Source: Acinetobacter colistiniresistens | Lineage (GTDB): Bacteria > Pseudomonadota > Gammaproteobacteria > Pseudomonadales > Moraxellaceae | Direction of reading: 5' to 3' | DNA: 64,000 bases | Assembly: GCF_024582815.1 (NCBI RefSeq) | Contig: NZ_CP102099.1 | Span: forward strand, 1,116,001 to 1,180,000 | Part shown: positions 19,110-27,424 of the stretch, in pieces | Numbering within the stretch: position 1 is the first letter of the stretch | Layout: every line of letters begins with the position of its first letter | Program-made: the position numbers and the translations under genes | Notes under the pieces: generated by a model | The model's database searches: none | What the model saw: the letters and a program-made list of their open reading frames with translations, nothing else | Told to the model about the DNA's origin: nothing

Positions 19110-19142
19110 ACTGACTTATTTTTAAACGTTCTATAAAGTGAA

Positions 19143-19745
19143 TTAGAAGTCATCTTTTTTATAAAGATGATCCATACGCTCACGTTTGGTTTTTAAATAT
19201 TGTTCATTGAATGGATTGCGGCCCACAGTTAAAGGAACTCGATCAACTACATTGATGCCTAAATCAGTCAGAGCCTTTAATTTCAAAGGATTATTGGTGA
19301 TTAATTTCACTTCTTTGACTTGAAGATGATCAAGCATAATGCTGCACATATCATAGCGACGTGCATCAGCAGGCAAGTTCAATAGCAGGTTGGCATCAAC
19401 GGTGTCATGACCTTGATCTTGCAAGGCATAGGCACGGATTTTATTGGTTAAGCCAATGCCTCGACCTTCCTGACGTAAATATAAAATCACGCCTTGACCT
19501 GCGTCATTAATCAAACGTTGAGTCGCCTGTAATTGTGGTCCGCAATCGCATTTAAGCGAAGCAAAGGCATCACCCGTCAAACATTCAGAGTGGATACGCA
19601 CCAGTATGGGCTTATCTGGAGCAGTTTCTAAACCTTTAGAAAGCGCCACATGTTCTTCACCCGTTTCAGGGTCTTGAAACACGGAAATATTGAAGTCACC
19701 AAAAGCGGTTGGTAGCTTTGATGTTGCAATAAATTCAATCGGCAC
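19143..19745 (-). CDS. ribA: GTP cyclohydrolase II
   Basis: This enzyme opens GTP to 2,5-diamino-6-ribosylamino-pyrimidinone phosphate, the first step of riboflavin synthesis. Visible motifs are [13 protein letters not shown] and the zinc-binding [10 protein letters not shown] cysteines. The catalytic [14 protein letters not shown] and the [10 protein letters not shown] substrate loop are also present. I chose the GTG at 19745, which gives the usual 200-residue protein beginning [17 protein letters not shown]. The frame stays open 28 codons further to an ATG at 19829, but that extension has no family counterpart I know. No FMN riboswitch is visible upstream. Confidence 0.95.
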   Translation of the reverse strand: MPIEFIATSKLPTAFGDFNISVFQDPETGEEHVALSKGLETAPDKPILVRIHSECLTGDAFASLKCDCGPQLQATQRLINDAGQGVILYLRQEGRGIGLTNKIRAYALQDQGHDTVDANLLLNLPADARRYDMCSIMLDHLQVKEVKLITNNPLKLKALTDLGINVVDRVPLTVGRNPFNEQYLKTKRERMDHLYKKDDF

Positions 19746-20049
19746 AGAGAACTCACTATGATAATAAAAACAGTCTGAGTATAGCTCAATGTATGAAGAT
19801 TGCGTGAATTGGAATTTCTGATTTTTCACATAAGTTTTTCTTTTTCATATAAAGCACACAATAATGGTTGATAAACAGTGACATAATTCAGGATAATCTG
19901 CGAGCCAGTCATTAAGATTGACATGCAAATGTTCAGCACTGCGTCATTTGCACATGTGGCTGATTGAAGGTAGATCATATTTAATTGTATGATTGCCCCC
20001 ATTTAACCCAGCTTCGGATTTGCCAGGCTTAAAAAGGCTTTGCCACATT
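19746..20049. other. Divergent intergenic region ribA / dxs
   Basis: This 304-base gap between divergent riboflavin and isoprenoid genes includes an in-frame upstream extension of ribA that is probably untranslated. A TTGACA at 19918-19923 is a candidate -35 for dxs, but the matching -10 is weak. An imperfect inverted repeat lies at 19921-19957. Nothing resembling an FMN or TPP riboswitch was found. Confidence 0.6.
19924..19952. repeat. Inverted repeat upstream of dxs
   Basis: TGCAAATG (19924-19931) and CATTTGCA (19945-19952) are perfect 8-bp arms with a 13-nt spacer. The similarity extends outward as ACAT/ATGT with a two-base offset. The repeat overlaps the end of a TTGACA box. Confidence 0.6.
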
Positions 20050-21945
20050 ATGTTGTATACCGAAATTCCAACTCAACGTCCTGTTACGCCATTGTTAGAT
20101 GGAATTGATCATCCACAACAATTACGTCAGCTCGAACAAAGTCAGCTCGAACAGGTGGCGGATGAGTTACGTCAATATATTTTGTATGCAGCAGGACAAA
20201 GTGGTGGACACTTTGGTGCTAATTTAGGGGTGATCGAACTGACGGTTGCCTTGCATTATTGTTTTAACACGCCTGATGATCGTTTGGTGTGGGATGTGGG
20301 CCATCAAGCTTATCCACATAAAGTACTGACAGGACGCCGTGAACGTATTAGCACCATTCGCAGCAAGAATGGCTTGGCTGCATTCCCTGCACGTGATGAA
20401 TCTGAGTTTGATACGTTTGGTGTCGGTCACTCATCGACTGCTATCTCAGCAGGTCTGGGCATGGCATTGGCACGTCGTTATCAAAAAGATCCATGTGATG
20501 TAGTGGCGATTGTGGGAGATGGTGCAATGACTGCGGGAATGGCCTTTGAAGCCATGAATGATGCAGTTGCCCATAATGCCGATCTCATCGTCGTGCTGAA
20601 TGACAATGATATGTCGATCTCTTGTAGTACTGGTGGTTTTGCCAAACATCTGGCAGCCATTTGGGAAACAGGTCAATTGGTCAATGTGAATGAACAGGGT
20701 GAAGCCTATGTTCAACCTCATCCAAAGTGGACCTATAATTCACGTTTGCATCAATCTGCGACAGATGCCGCTGATAATTTATTTAAAGCAATCGGTTTTG
20801 ATTATTTCGGCCCATTTGACGGACATGATGTGGAACAACTGTCACAGGTTTTCCATGCACTTAAAAAACGTAAAGGTCCACGCCTAGTTCATATTTATAC
20901 CAAAAAAGGTAAAGGTTTTGCGCCTGCGGAAGCAGATCCGATTACCTATCATGCCATTACTAAAATTGCACCCGCTTCAGCAGCACCCGTAAAAAAATCA
21001 CCACCTAAATACTCAGATGTATTTGGGCAATGGCTATGTGATGAGGCTGCTCAAGATGAACGTCTGCTTGCGATTACACCGGCGATGTGCGAAGGCTCAG
21101 GCATGGTTAAATTTGCACAGCAATATCCTGAACGTTTCTTTGATGTTGCGATTGCTGAACAACATGCAGTGACTTTAGCGGCGGGTATGGCGTGTGAAGG
21201 GTTAAAACCGGTTGTTGCGATTTATTCAACCTTCTTGCAACGTGGTTACGATCAGTTGATTCACGATGTTGCCTTGCAGAATCTTGATGTCACTTTTGGT
21301 ATTGATCGTGCAGGTTTGGTGGGTGAAGATGGTCCAACCCATGCAGGGGCATATGACTATGCGTATATGCGTACTGTACCAAACATGGTCATTATGGCAC
21401 CGAAAGATGAAAATGAATGTCGTCAAATGCTACATACCGCGTATCTGTATAAAGGTCCAACGGCGGTACGTTATCCGCGTGGTGCAGGTACAGGTGTTGA
21501 AATTCAACAGCAGATGACTGCTTTAGACATTGGTAAAGCTGAAATCGTGGCTGAATTCAATCCAGATGCTGAACAACAGATTAGTGTCCTTGCCTTTGGT
21601 AGCCGTGTTGCAGCGTCTATTGATGCTGCTGAACAGTTTGCTCATAAACATGCGATTGGTGTGCGTGTGGTAAATATGCGTTTTGTGAAACCACTAGACG
21701 AGCAAATTATTCGTGATCTTGCTGAAAGTACCCAATTGTTTGTGACGGTTGAAGAGCATGCGGTGATGGCTGGTGCGGGCAGTGCGGTGAATGAATTTCT
21801 GGCACAAGCACGTATTCTTAAGCCGATTTTGAACCTGGGTTTACCAGATAGCTTCTTACATCAAGCGACGCATCAACAAATGTTGCATGATTGTGGCTTA
21901 GATGGACAAGGAATTCTGACTTCAATTGAACAAGTTTGGTTTTAA
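20050..21945 (+). CDS. dxs: 1-deoxy-D-xylulose-5-phosphate synthase
   Basis: This thiamine-diphosphate enzyme condenses pyruvate with glyceraldehyde 3-phosphate, the first step of the MEP isoprenoid pathway. The 631 residues show [19 protein letters not shown], the TPP-binding [16 protein letters not shown] and [12 protein letters not shown]. The transketolase pyrimidine-binding segment ([19 protein letters not shown], with the catalytic glutamate) and the [29 protein letters not shown] stretch follow. The start at 20050 gives the usual MLYTEIP N-terminus; an earlier in-frame ATG at 19993 would add an atypical extension. A weak GCGAAAA hairpin lies just downstream. Confidence 0.97.
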   Translation: MLYTEIPTQRPVTPLLDGIDHPQQLRQLEQSQLEQVADELRQYILYAAGQSGGHFGANLGVIELTVALHYCFNTPDDRLVWDVGHQAYPHKVLTGRRERISTIRSKNGLAAFPARDESEFDTFGVGHSSTAISAGLGMALARRYQKDPCDVVAIVGDGAMTAGMAFEAMNDAVAHNADLIVVLNDNDMSISCSTGGFAKHLAAIWETGQLVNVNEQGEAYVQPHPKWTYNSRLHQSATDAADNLFKAIGFDYFGPFDGHDVEQLSQVFHALKKRKGPRLVHIYTKKGKGFAPAEADPITYHAITKIAPASAAPVKKSPPKYSDVFGQWLCDEAAQDERLLAITPAMCEGSGMVKFAQQYPERFFDVAIAEQHAVTLAAGMACEGLKPVVAIYSTFLQRGYDQLIHDVALQNLDVTFGIDRAGLVGEDGPTHAGAYDYAYMRTVPNMVIMAPKDENECRQMLHTAYLYKGPTAVRYPRGAGTGVEIQQQMTALDIGKAEIVAEFNPDAEQQISVLAFGSRVAASIDAAEQFAHKHAIGVRVVNMRFVKPLDEQIIRDLAESTQLFVTVEEHAVMAGAGSAVNEFLAQARILKPILNLGLPDSFLHQATHQQMLHDCGLDGQGILTSIEQVWF

Positions 21946-21995
21946 TGTATAAGTTCATGTAAAAGCGAAAATAATTTTTCGCAACATTTTTCCCC

Positions 21996-22033
21996 TAAAA
22001 GCGCTTATATTTGCTAGAATATACGCGCTTTTA
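21996..22033 (+). promoter_or_regulatory. suhB promoter framed by an inverted repeat
   Basis: An extended -10 (TGCTAGAAT, hexamer 22015-22020) sits in the 20-base spacer of an inverted repeat with 9-bp arms TAAAAGCGC (21996-22004) and GCGCTTTTA (22025-22033). No good -35 is seen, consistent with an extended -10 promoter. The start codon is about 50 bases downstream. Confidence 0.6.
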
Positions 22034-22078
22034 TGCATTATTCTTTGTCAAAATCTTCAAATTTGTAGTGGGTGTTCA

Positions 22079-22909
22079 ATGGAACCTATGGTGGTTATGG
22101 CTGCGCGTGCGGCTCAAACAGTTGGTCAAGAGCTTTTAAAGGCACATCAGAATCGTCATAAACTCGATTTACAAGTTGAAGAAAAAGGCATTGATGGTCC
22201 AGTAACGCGTGTTGATCGTTACCTGGAAGAATTGACAATTGAAACGCTTCGTAAAAGTTATAAAAACCACAGCTTCCTTGGTGAAGAGTTTGGTATGCAA
22301 GAAGGTAAAGGTCACGATGCAGATTGGTGCTGGGTGATTGATCCTTTAGATGGTACGCAAAACTTTATCAACGGCTTTCCGCATTTCTGTATTTCGATTG
22401 CTGTACAACATAAAGGTGTGACTCAACACGGTGTGATTTATGATCCAGTCCGTGATGAATTATTCTCTGCTAGCCGTGGTCGCGGTGCAGTCATGAATCA
22501 ACGCCGTATTCGTGTCAATGTAAAAGATAGCTTGGAAAATACTTTCCTTGCTGTCGGTCATCCGTACCGTGCAAAGCGCAATGGTGAAATCGTTTCTTAT
22601 GCAGAACAGCATTTCGCTTCATTATTGGCTGTAACTAAAGCAGGCGCACAAATCCGTCGCGGTGGTTCTGCTGCATTAGATTTGGCTTATGTTGCTGCTG
22701 GTCGTTTTGATGGTTTCTTTGAATTAGGCTTAAAACCGTGGGATATCGCTGCGGGTGAGTTAATTGTGAAAGAAGCAGGTGGTGTTGTGGTTGATGCGCG
22801 TGGCGGTAGTGAATCATTTGACAATGGTCAAGTGCTTGCATGTTCGCTTAAAATGTTAAAACCATTGATGCAAGCCGTTGTCCCAGCTTGGGGTGATGCT
22901 GCAAAATAA
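22079..22909 (+). CDS. suhB: Inositol-1-monophosphatase family protein
   Basis: This Mg2+-dependent phosphatase of the IMPase fold has 276 residues. The metal-binding motifs are FLGEEFG (about residue 65-71), WVIDPLDGTQNFINGFPHF (about 84-102) and LKPWDIAAGELIVKEAGG (about 220). In E. coli SuhB also binds NusA/RNA polymerase in the rRNA antitermination complex; whether that holds here is inferred only. Its promoter region contains an extended -10 within an inverted repeat. A terminator follows within 50 bases. Confidence 0.93.
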   Translation: MEPMVVMAARAAQTVGQELLKAHQNRHKLDLQVEEKGIDGPVTRVDRYLEELTIETLRKSYKNHSFLGEEFGMQEGKGHDADWCWVIDPLDGTQNFINGFPHFCISIAVQHKGVTQHGVIYDPVRDELFSASRGRGAVMNQRRIRVNVKDSLENTFLAVGHPYRAKRNGEIVSYAEQHFASLLAVTKAGAQIRRGGSAALDLAYVAAGRFDGFFELGLKPWDIAAGELIVKEAGGVVVDARGGSESFDNGQVLACSLKMLKPLMQAVVPAWGDAAK

Positions 22910-22921
22910 TTTGTAGATGTC

Positions 22922-22955
22922 AAAAAAGCTCTCAATATTTGAGGGCTTTTTATTT
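22922..22955 (+). terminator. Terminator of suhB
   Basis: An AAAAGCTCTCAA / TTGAGGGCTTTT stem (one G-U pair) with a 3-nt loop is followed by a T-rich run. Confidence 0.85.
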
Positions 22956-23494
22956 TGGAGAAATTTTTGCAGATTCAGAGTGAGCTTTATTGACATGAAT
23001 TGTGGTTAAAATTCTGAAAATTATTTGAGAACGAAAACAAGATCTAATGGATGGGTCTTTGAGTTTTAACTTACTGATATTTTGAATTAAAGAGTTAAAA
23101 ACCTATTGAAGAATGTGGGTGTATTTATTGGTGTGATCGAAGTTGGAAGGCCAATAAAAAACTTACCGCATAGAAAAACCAACTAAAAAACGTGACTTTT
23201 AAAATTATTCTGCTATAATCCGCCAACGCACTTAAATTCCAGTTCATTACCTGAACATTCAGTTCTATTCATATTAGCGCACGCTGTCCATAGAGAGGAC
23301 CACATCTTGCGCCCAAATCGCTTAGCGATTCTTCAGGTTGAGGCAGTAATCAAGCGTGCGTTTAGTCCACATCGTCGTTATTCGGATCGCCGCTGAATTT
23401 CATCTATTTTCAGCTTGAGTCGCTTTGCCGCTTGTTGCCGATGTCTATTTTTTGTATTTATTAAAATGGAGCACCCTTTAGGGTGAAACTCTCT
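22956..23494 (+). promoter_or_regulatory. Promoter and long structured leader of the DEAD-box helicase
   Basis: This gene-free stretch has no open frame with coding character. An extended -10 TGCTATAAT (hexamer 23214-23219) with GTGACT 16 bases upstream predicts transcription from about 23226, giving a leader of about 270 nt. The leader folds on paper into two domains. Domain 1 is closed by CGCACGCT (23278-23285) with AGCGTGCG (23353-23360). It contains the hairpins GTCC/GGAC (23286-23300) and AATCGC-TTA-GCGATT (23316-23330). Domain 2 is closed by ACATCG (23369-23374) with CGATGT (23439-23444) and contains GCTGAA/TTCAGC (23392-23414). A CACCC-TTTA-GGGTG hairpin (23472-23485) lies right before the start codon. 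Confidence 0.65.
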
Positions 23495-25411
23495 ATGAGC
23501 AAAACTTTTGCCGAATTTTCTTTGCACGAAACTTTACAACAAGCCCTAGAAGGTTTGGGTTTTACTACGCCAACTCCTGTGCAAGAACAAGCGATTCCAG
23601 CTGCGTTAGAAGGAAAAGATTTATTGGTTTCAAGCCAGACTGGTTCTGGTAAAACAGCAGCATTCTTACTTCCTACATTAAACGCGTTAGCGGGTCAGGA
23701 AACTTTCGTGCCATTTAAAGAGCGCATGAAAGCTGTCACCCAGCCGACAATTTTAGTTATCTCTCCTACACGTGAATTGGCTCAACAAGTTAGCCAAGAC
23801 GCGATTGCATTTGTACGTCACATGAAAGGTGTTCGTATTGCTGCAATTATGGGGGGTATGCCTTTTGGTAAACAAATCCAACAGCTTAAAGGTGCACAAG
23901 TAGTTGTTGCGACTCCAGGTCGTTTACTTGACCTTGTAAACCGTCGTCAATTAAAGCTTGATAAAGTTGAATCTTTAATCGTTGACGAAGCTGACCGTAT
24001 GCTTGATCTTGGCTTTGCTGAAGATTTAGAAGCGATTGGTGAATTAGCTGCTAACCGTAACCAAACGTTGATGTTCTCTGCAACTTTTGCAGATCGTATT
24101 ATCCGTCTTGCTGAACGCATGATGAATGATCCACAACGTATTGCGATTGAAACGGGTCACAGCACCAACACTGATGTAACGCAAACATTACATTGGACGG
24201 ATGGTTTTGAACACAAGAAAAAATTATTAACACATTGGTTGTCTGATGAGTCAGTAGACCAAGCTGTTGTGTTTGCAAGTACCCAAGAAGATACTGATAT
24301 GCTGGCTGAAGAGTTGGCTGAAGCAGGTCACTCAGTTGTTGCGTTGCACGGTGCAATGCCACAAACAGTACGTAACCGTCGTTTACGTAGCATTCGTGAA
24401 GGTCGTGCAAAAATCTTGGTTGCAACTGACGTAGCAGCACGTGGTTTAGACGTACCAACCATTTCTCACGTCATTAACTTCGGTTTACCGATGAAAAATG
24501 AAGACTATGTACACCGTATTGGTCGTACAGGTCGTGCTGGCCGTACAGGTCAGGCGGTAACTTTAGCGACTTACCGTGAGCGTGGTAAAATCCGTGCTTT
24601 AGAAGATTATTTAGATGCACGTTTAAATGTATCTGAAATCGAAGGTTTAGAGCCATCTCCACCTCCTGCACGTTCAGGCCGTGATGGCGGTGGTCGTGGT
24701 CGCGGTGGTCGTGATGGCGGCGGTCGTGGTCGCGGTGGTTTCGGCGGTGGTCGTCGTTTTGAAGGTGAAGGTAACTTCAAACGTCGTGAAGGCAGTGATG
24801 ATCGTCCACGTCGTAGCTTCGATGACAAACCTCGTGGCGAACGTCCATCATTTGGTGGTGAAGATCGTCCACGTCGCGAATTTAATTCAGATCGTCCACG
24901 CCGTGAAGGTGGTTTCGAAGACCGTCCACGTCGCGAGTTCAACTCTGATCGTCCACGCCGTGAAGGTGGTTTTGAAGACCGTCCACGCCGTGAGTTCAAT
25001 TCAGATCGCCCACGTCGTGAAGGTGGTTTTGATGATCGTCCAAAGCGTAGCTTCGGTGGTGAAGACCGTCCACGTCGCGAGTTCAACTCTGACCGTCCAC
25101 GTCGTGAAGGTGGCTTCAATGATAAACCACGTTTTGATTCGAATGATGACAACCGTGGCAACCGTGTAGACTACAAACCACGTCGTGAAGGTAGCTTCGG
25201 TGACCGTCCAAAACGTGATTTTGGTGATCGTCCACAACGTGAAGGTGGCTTTGGCGACCGTCCAAAGCGTAGCTTTGGTGATGACCGTCCAAAACGTAGT
25301 TTCGGTGGTGATGATCGTCCAAAACGTAAGTTTGGTAGCGATGACCGCCCAGCACGTGGTTCACGTGAAGAAACTTTCGGTGGCGACCGTCGTCGCAAAA
25401 ACGATTTTTAA
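23495..25411 (+). CDS. DEAD-box ATP-dependent RNA helicase with RG-rich repeat tail
   Basis: This RNA-unwinding ATPase is of the RhlE/DeaD type. From residue 1 to about 380 it has all helicase motifs: the Q motif, SSQTGSGKTAAF (Walker A), PTRELA, TPGRLLD, VDEADRMLDLG (DEAD box), SATF, and HRIGRTGRAGR. From about residue 395 the tail is low-complexity and rich in Gly, Arg, Asp and Pro. It starts with RGG clusters and goes on to repeats of DRPRREFNSDRPRREGGFE. Such tails bind RNA without sequence preference and can drive condensation. The ATG at 23495 gives MSKTFAEF. A long structured leader, as in cold-shock helicase genes, precedes it. Confidence 0.93.
   Translation: MSKTFAEFSLHETLQQALEGLGFTTPTPVQEQAIPAALEGKDLLVSSQTGSGKTAAFLLPTLNALAGQETFVPFKERMKAVTQPTILVISPTRELAQQVSQDAIAFVRHMKGVRIAAIMGGMPFGKQIQQLKGAQVVVATPGRLLDLVNRRQLKLDKVESLIVDEADRMLDLGFAEDLEAIGELAANRNQTLMFSATFADRIIRLAERMMNDPQRIAIETGHSTNTDVTQTLHWTDGFEHKKKLLTHWLSDESVDQAVVFASTQEDTDMLAEELAEAGHSVVALHGAMPQTVRNRRLRSIREGRAKILVATDVAARGLDVPTISHVINFGLPMKNEDYVHRIGRTGRAGRTGQAVTLATYRERGKIRALEDYLDARLNVSEIEGLEPSPPPARSGRDGGGRGRGGRDGGGRGRGGFGGGRRFEGEGNFKRREGSDDRPRRSFDDKPRGERPSFGGEDRPRREFNSDRPRREGGFEDRPRREFNSDRPRREGGFEDRPRREFNSDRPRREGGFDDRPKRSFGGEDRPRREFNSDRPRREGGFNDKPRFDSNDDNRGNRVDYKPRREGSFGDRPKRDFGDRPQREGGFGDRPKRSFGDDRPKRSFGGDDRPKRKFGSDDRPARGSREETFGGDRRRKNDF
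24863..25120 (+). repeat. 57-bp repeats coding the helicase tail
   Basis: Three tandem 57-bp units (24863-24919, 24920-24976 and 24977-25033), a 30-base interruption, and a fourth unit (25064-25120) each encode DRPRREFNSDRPRREGGF plus one variable residue. Third-position differences between units show the protein repeat is conserved beyond the DNA. Confidence 0.9.
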
Positions 25412-25435
25412 TCGTTAAAAACCGATAAAAACAAG

Positions 25436-25463
25436 AAGCCAGTTGAAAAACTGGCTTTTTTAT
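25436..25463 (+). terminator. Terminator of the DEAD-box helicase gene
   Basis: AAGCCAGTT and AACTGGCTT arms (25436-25444 and 25449-25457) with a GAAA loop are followed by a T run. Confidence 0.9.
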
Positions 25464-25521
25464 TTTGTCTTAGTCATGTAAAATCTAAAAAATGTGTACT
25501 AATTCAAACTTTATATAAGAA

Positions 25522-25734
25522 ATGAATAAGATTGAGCAAAATAACAGTCTTTTGAGTCAATTGTGGTCTTTCATGTGTAGTGAAGGATTACCATGTCTAT
25601 TTGTGATCTTGATGCTCTGTAATGGTTTATTTTTCGCTTATGCGCTTTTTGATAGCAATCATTCAGACACGTATAAGGTGAGTTCTCAACATACGATGAA
25701 GCAAACTGATTCAAAGAATAACTACATAAATTAA
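25522..25734 (+). CDS. Small membrane protein, hypothetical
   Basis: This predicted 70-residue protein has one membrane segment (about residues 23-45, LPCLFVILMLCNGLFFAYALF), a polar N-terminus and a Ser/Asn/Lys-rich C-terminal tail. I do not recognise it. It lies between the helicase terminator and the mla operon, about 95 bases before mlaF, on the same strand. The Shine-Dalgarno is weak. A frame of this length could occur by chance, but the single clean hydrophobic helix favours a real gene. Confidence 0.4.
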   Translation: MNKIEQNNSLLSQLWSFMCSEGLPCLFVILMLCNGLFFAYALFDSNHSDTYKVSSQHTMKQTDSKNNYIN

Positions 25735-25829
25735 ATAATCTTGATACATCGTTTATCAAAATAAAAACAAGCGTTTAATGTTTCAGTGTATAGTATGCGT
25801 GCATAAAAAGTGCAGGAAAGAATGCCATT

Positions 25830-26648
25830 ATGAATAACAAATCTCCTCTCGATAGCGAAGCCTTAATTGAAGTTAAAAACTTGAGCTTTAATCGAGGAGA
25901 ACGCGTCATTTATGACGATATCAGCCTTAAAATTAGACGTGGTCAAATTACTGCCATTATGGGCCCATCAGGTACAGGCAAGACAACTTTATTACGTTTA
26001 ATTGGTGGGCAGCTCAGTCCTGACCAAGGTGAAATTCTGCTTGATGGTAAAAATATTGCCACCATGTCTCGTCATGAGTTATTTGCTGCCCGTGCGCGTA
26101 TGGGGATGCTATTTCAGAGTGGGGCATTATTTACCGATATGTCCGCTTACGAAAATGTCGCTTTTCCGATTCGTGCACATACCCAATTGCCTGAACATCT
26201 GATAGCTGAGCTGGTTGGCTTAAAACTGGAGTCTGTTGGCTTGCGAGGGGCTGAGCAATTGATGCCATCGGAGCTATCAGGCGGTATGAATCGTCGTGTC
26301 GCATTGGCGCGTGCAATCGCACTTGATCCTGAATTGATTATGTATGATGAGCCATTTGCTGGACAAGACCCAATAGTCATGGGGGTTTTAACGCGTTTAA
26401 TTCGCTCTTTGCGCGAAGCTCTGGATTTGACGACCATTATTGTTTCACATGATGTCGCAGAGACGCTTTCAATTGCCGATTATATTTATGTGGTTGCAGA
26501 AGGGAAAATTCAGGGAGAAGGTTCGCCTGAACAATTAAAAAATCATGCCTCACCTTTTGTTCGGCAATTTTTGACAGGTTCGGCTGAGGGTCCTGTTGAA
26601 TATCAATTTACTCACCAAGCATATTTAGATAACGAGGTTCGTCCATGA
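25830..26648 (+). CDS. mlaF: Phospholipid ABC transporter ATPase MlaF
   Basis: This is the cytoplasmic ATPase of the MlaFEDB inner-membrane complex, which moves glycerophospholipid between inner membrane and the periplasmic carrier MlaC. The 272 residues carry Walker A GPSGTGKTT (45-53), the Q-loop near 95, the signature LSGGM (149-153), Walker B LIMYDEP (169-175) and the H-loop His207 (VSHD). The stop overlaps the mlaE start by four bases. It heads the complete mlaFEDCB operon; in Acinetobacter this system contributes to outer-membrane lipid asymmetry. Confidence 0.97.
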   Translation: MNNKSPLDSEALIEVKNLSFNRGERVIYDDISLKIRRGQITAIMGPSGTGKTTLLRLIGGQLSPDQGEILLDGKNIATMSRHELFAARARMGMLFQSGALFTDMSAYENVAFPIRAHTQLPEHLIAELVGLKLESVGLRGAEQLMPSELSGGMNRRVALARAIALDPELIMYDEPFAGQDPIVMGVLTRLIRSLREALDLTTIIVSHDVAETLSIADYIYVVAEGKIQGEGSPEQLKNHASPFVRQFLTGSAEGPVEYQFTHQAYLDNEVRP

Positions 26649-27424
26649 ATGCGATTGCCTGGTTAGGTAGACTCGTTATTGAGCGGATAAAGGGGATTGG
26701 TGCTGCGGCATTGATGCTCCTGCAAGTTTTATTTTCTATGCCATCGAAAGGTGGTTTTCAGCGTTTTATCTATCAGATGTATCGTGTTGGGGTCATGTCG
26801 CTGCTGATTATTGCTGTTTCAGGCTTATTTATCGGCGCTGTTCTTGGCTTACAGATGTATAGCATTCTTGTTACATTTGGTAGTGAGGCAATGCTCGGTA
26901 CTGCAATTTCATTAACACTTTTGCGTGAATTGGCTTCGGTTGTTGCGGCCTTATTGTTTGCGGGTCGGGCAGGCTCTGCTTTAACAGCTGAAATTGGTTC
27001 CATGAAACAGAGTGAACAACTTGCCAGTATGGAAATGATTGGGGTTGATCCACTTCGACAAATCGTATCACCACGATTATGGGCGGGGATCATCAGTTTA
27101 CCGATGCTCACCGTGATTTTTGCAACCATTGGTATTGTTGGTGGCAAGCTGGTGGGTGTTGATTTTTTAGGTGCGGATGAAGGGTCGTTTTGGAGTGGAA
27201 TGCAAAACAGTGTGCAATTCTGGCATGACATTTTCAATGGTACCATCATCAAAAGCATTGTCTTTGCTTTAATTTGTACATGGGTAGCGGTCTATCAAGG
27301 TTATGCTTGTGACCCGACGCCAGAAGGGATTGCGACTGCGATGACGAGAACGGTGGTCTATTCTTCTCTTTGTGTATTAGGTTTTGATTTCGTGTTGACT
27401 GCGGTCATGTTCGGAGGGATTTAA
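26645..27424 (+). CDS. mlaE: Phospholipid ABC transporter permease MlaE
   Basis: This is the permease of the Mla complex. The 259 residues start with an amphipathic N-terminal helix, and five or so membrane segments follow. The MlaE-family signatures GLFIGAVLGLQMYSIL, LLRELASVVAALLFAGRAGSA and AEIGSMKQSEQLASMEMIGVDP are all present. It overlaps mlaF by four bases and shares its last base with the mlaD start, so the three are translationally coupled. Nothing is unusual compared with the family. Confidence 0.97.
   Translation: MNAIAWLGRLVIERIKGIGAAALMLLQVLFSMPSKGGFQRFIYQMYRVGVMSLLIIAVSGLFIGAVLGLQMYSILVTFGSEAMLGTAISLTLLRELASVVAALLFAGRAGSALTAEIGSMKQSEQLASMEMIGVDPLRQIVSPRLWAGIISLPMLTVIFATIGIVGGKLVGVDFLGADEGSFWSGMQNSVQFWHDIFNGTIIKSIVFALICTWVAVYQGYACDPTPEGIATAMTRTVVYSSLCVLGFDFVLTAVMFGGI

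Noticed and set aside
19746..19829. N-terminal extension of RibA from an ATG at 19829
   Set aside because: The 28 extra residues have no counterpart in the family; a GTG start gives the standard 200-residue protein.
19746..20049. FMN riboswitch upstream of ribA
   Set aside because: The conserved FMN element core (AGGG...GAAA...CCC) is not present on either strand.
22956..23480. RNase P, 6S, 4.5S or tmRNA in the helicase leader
   Set aside because: None of the conserved core sequences of these RNAs is present.
24863..25120. Tandem repeats that could suggest a CRISPR array
   Set aside because: Units are in frame, 57 bases without unique spacers, and encode a known RG-type tail.
24607..25161. 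Long minus-strand frame, Arg/Ser/Pro-rich, opposite the helicase tail
   Set aside because: It is the antisense shadow of the repeat-rich RG tail; low-complexity codons on the plus strand keep the opposite frame open. No start site or family pattern.
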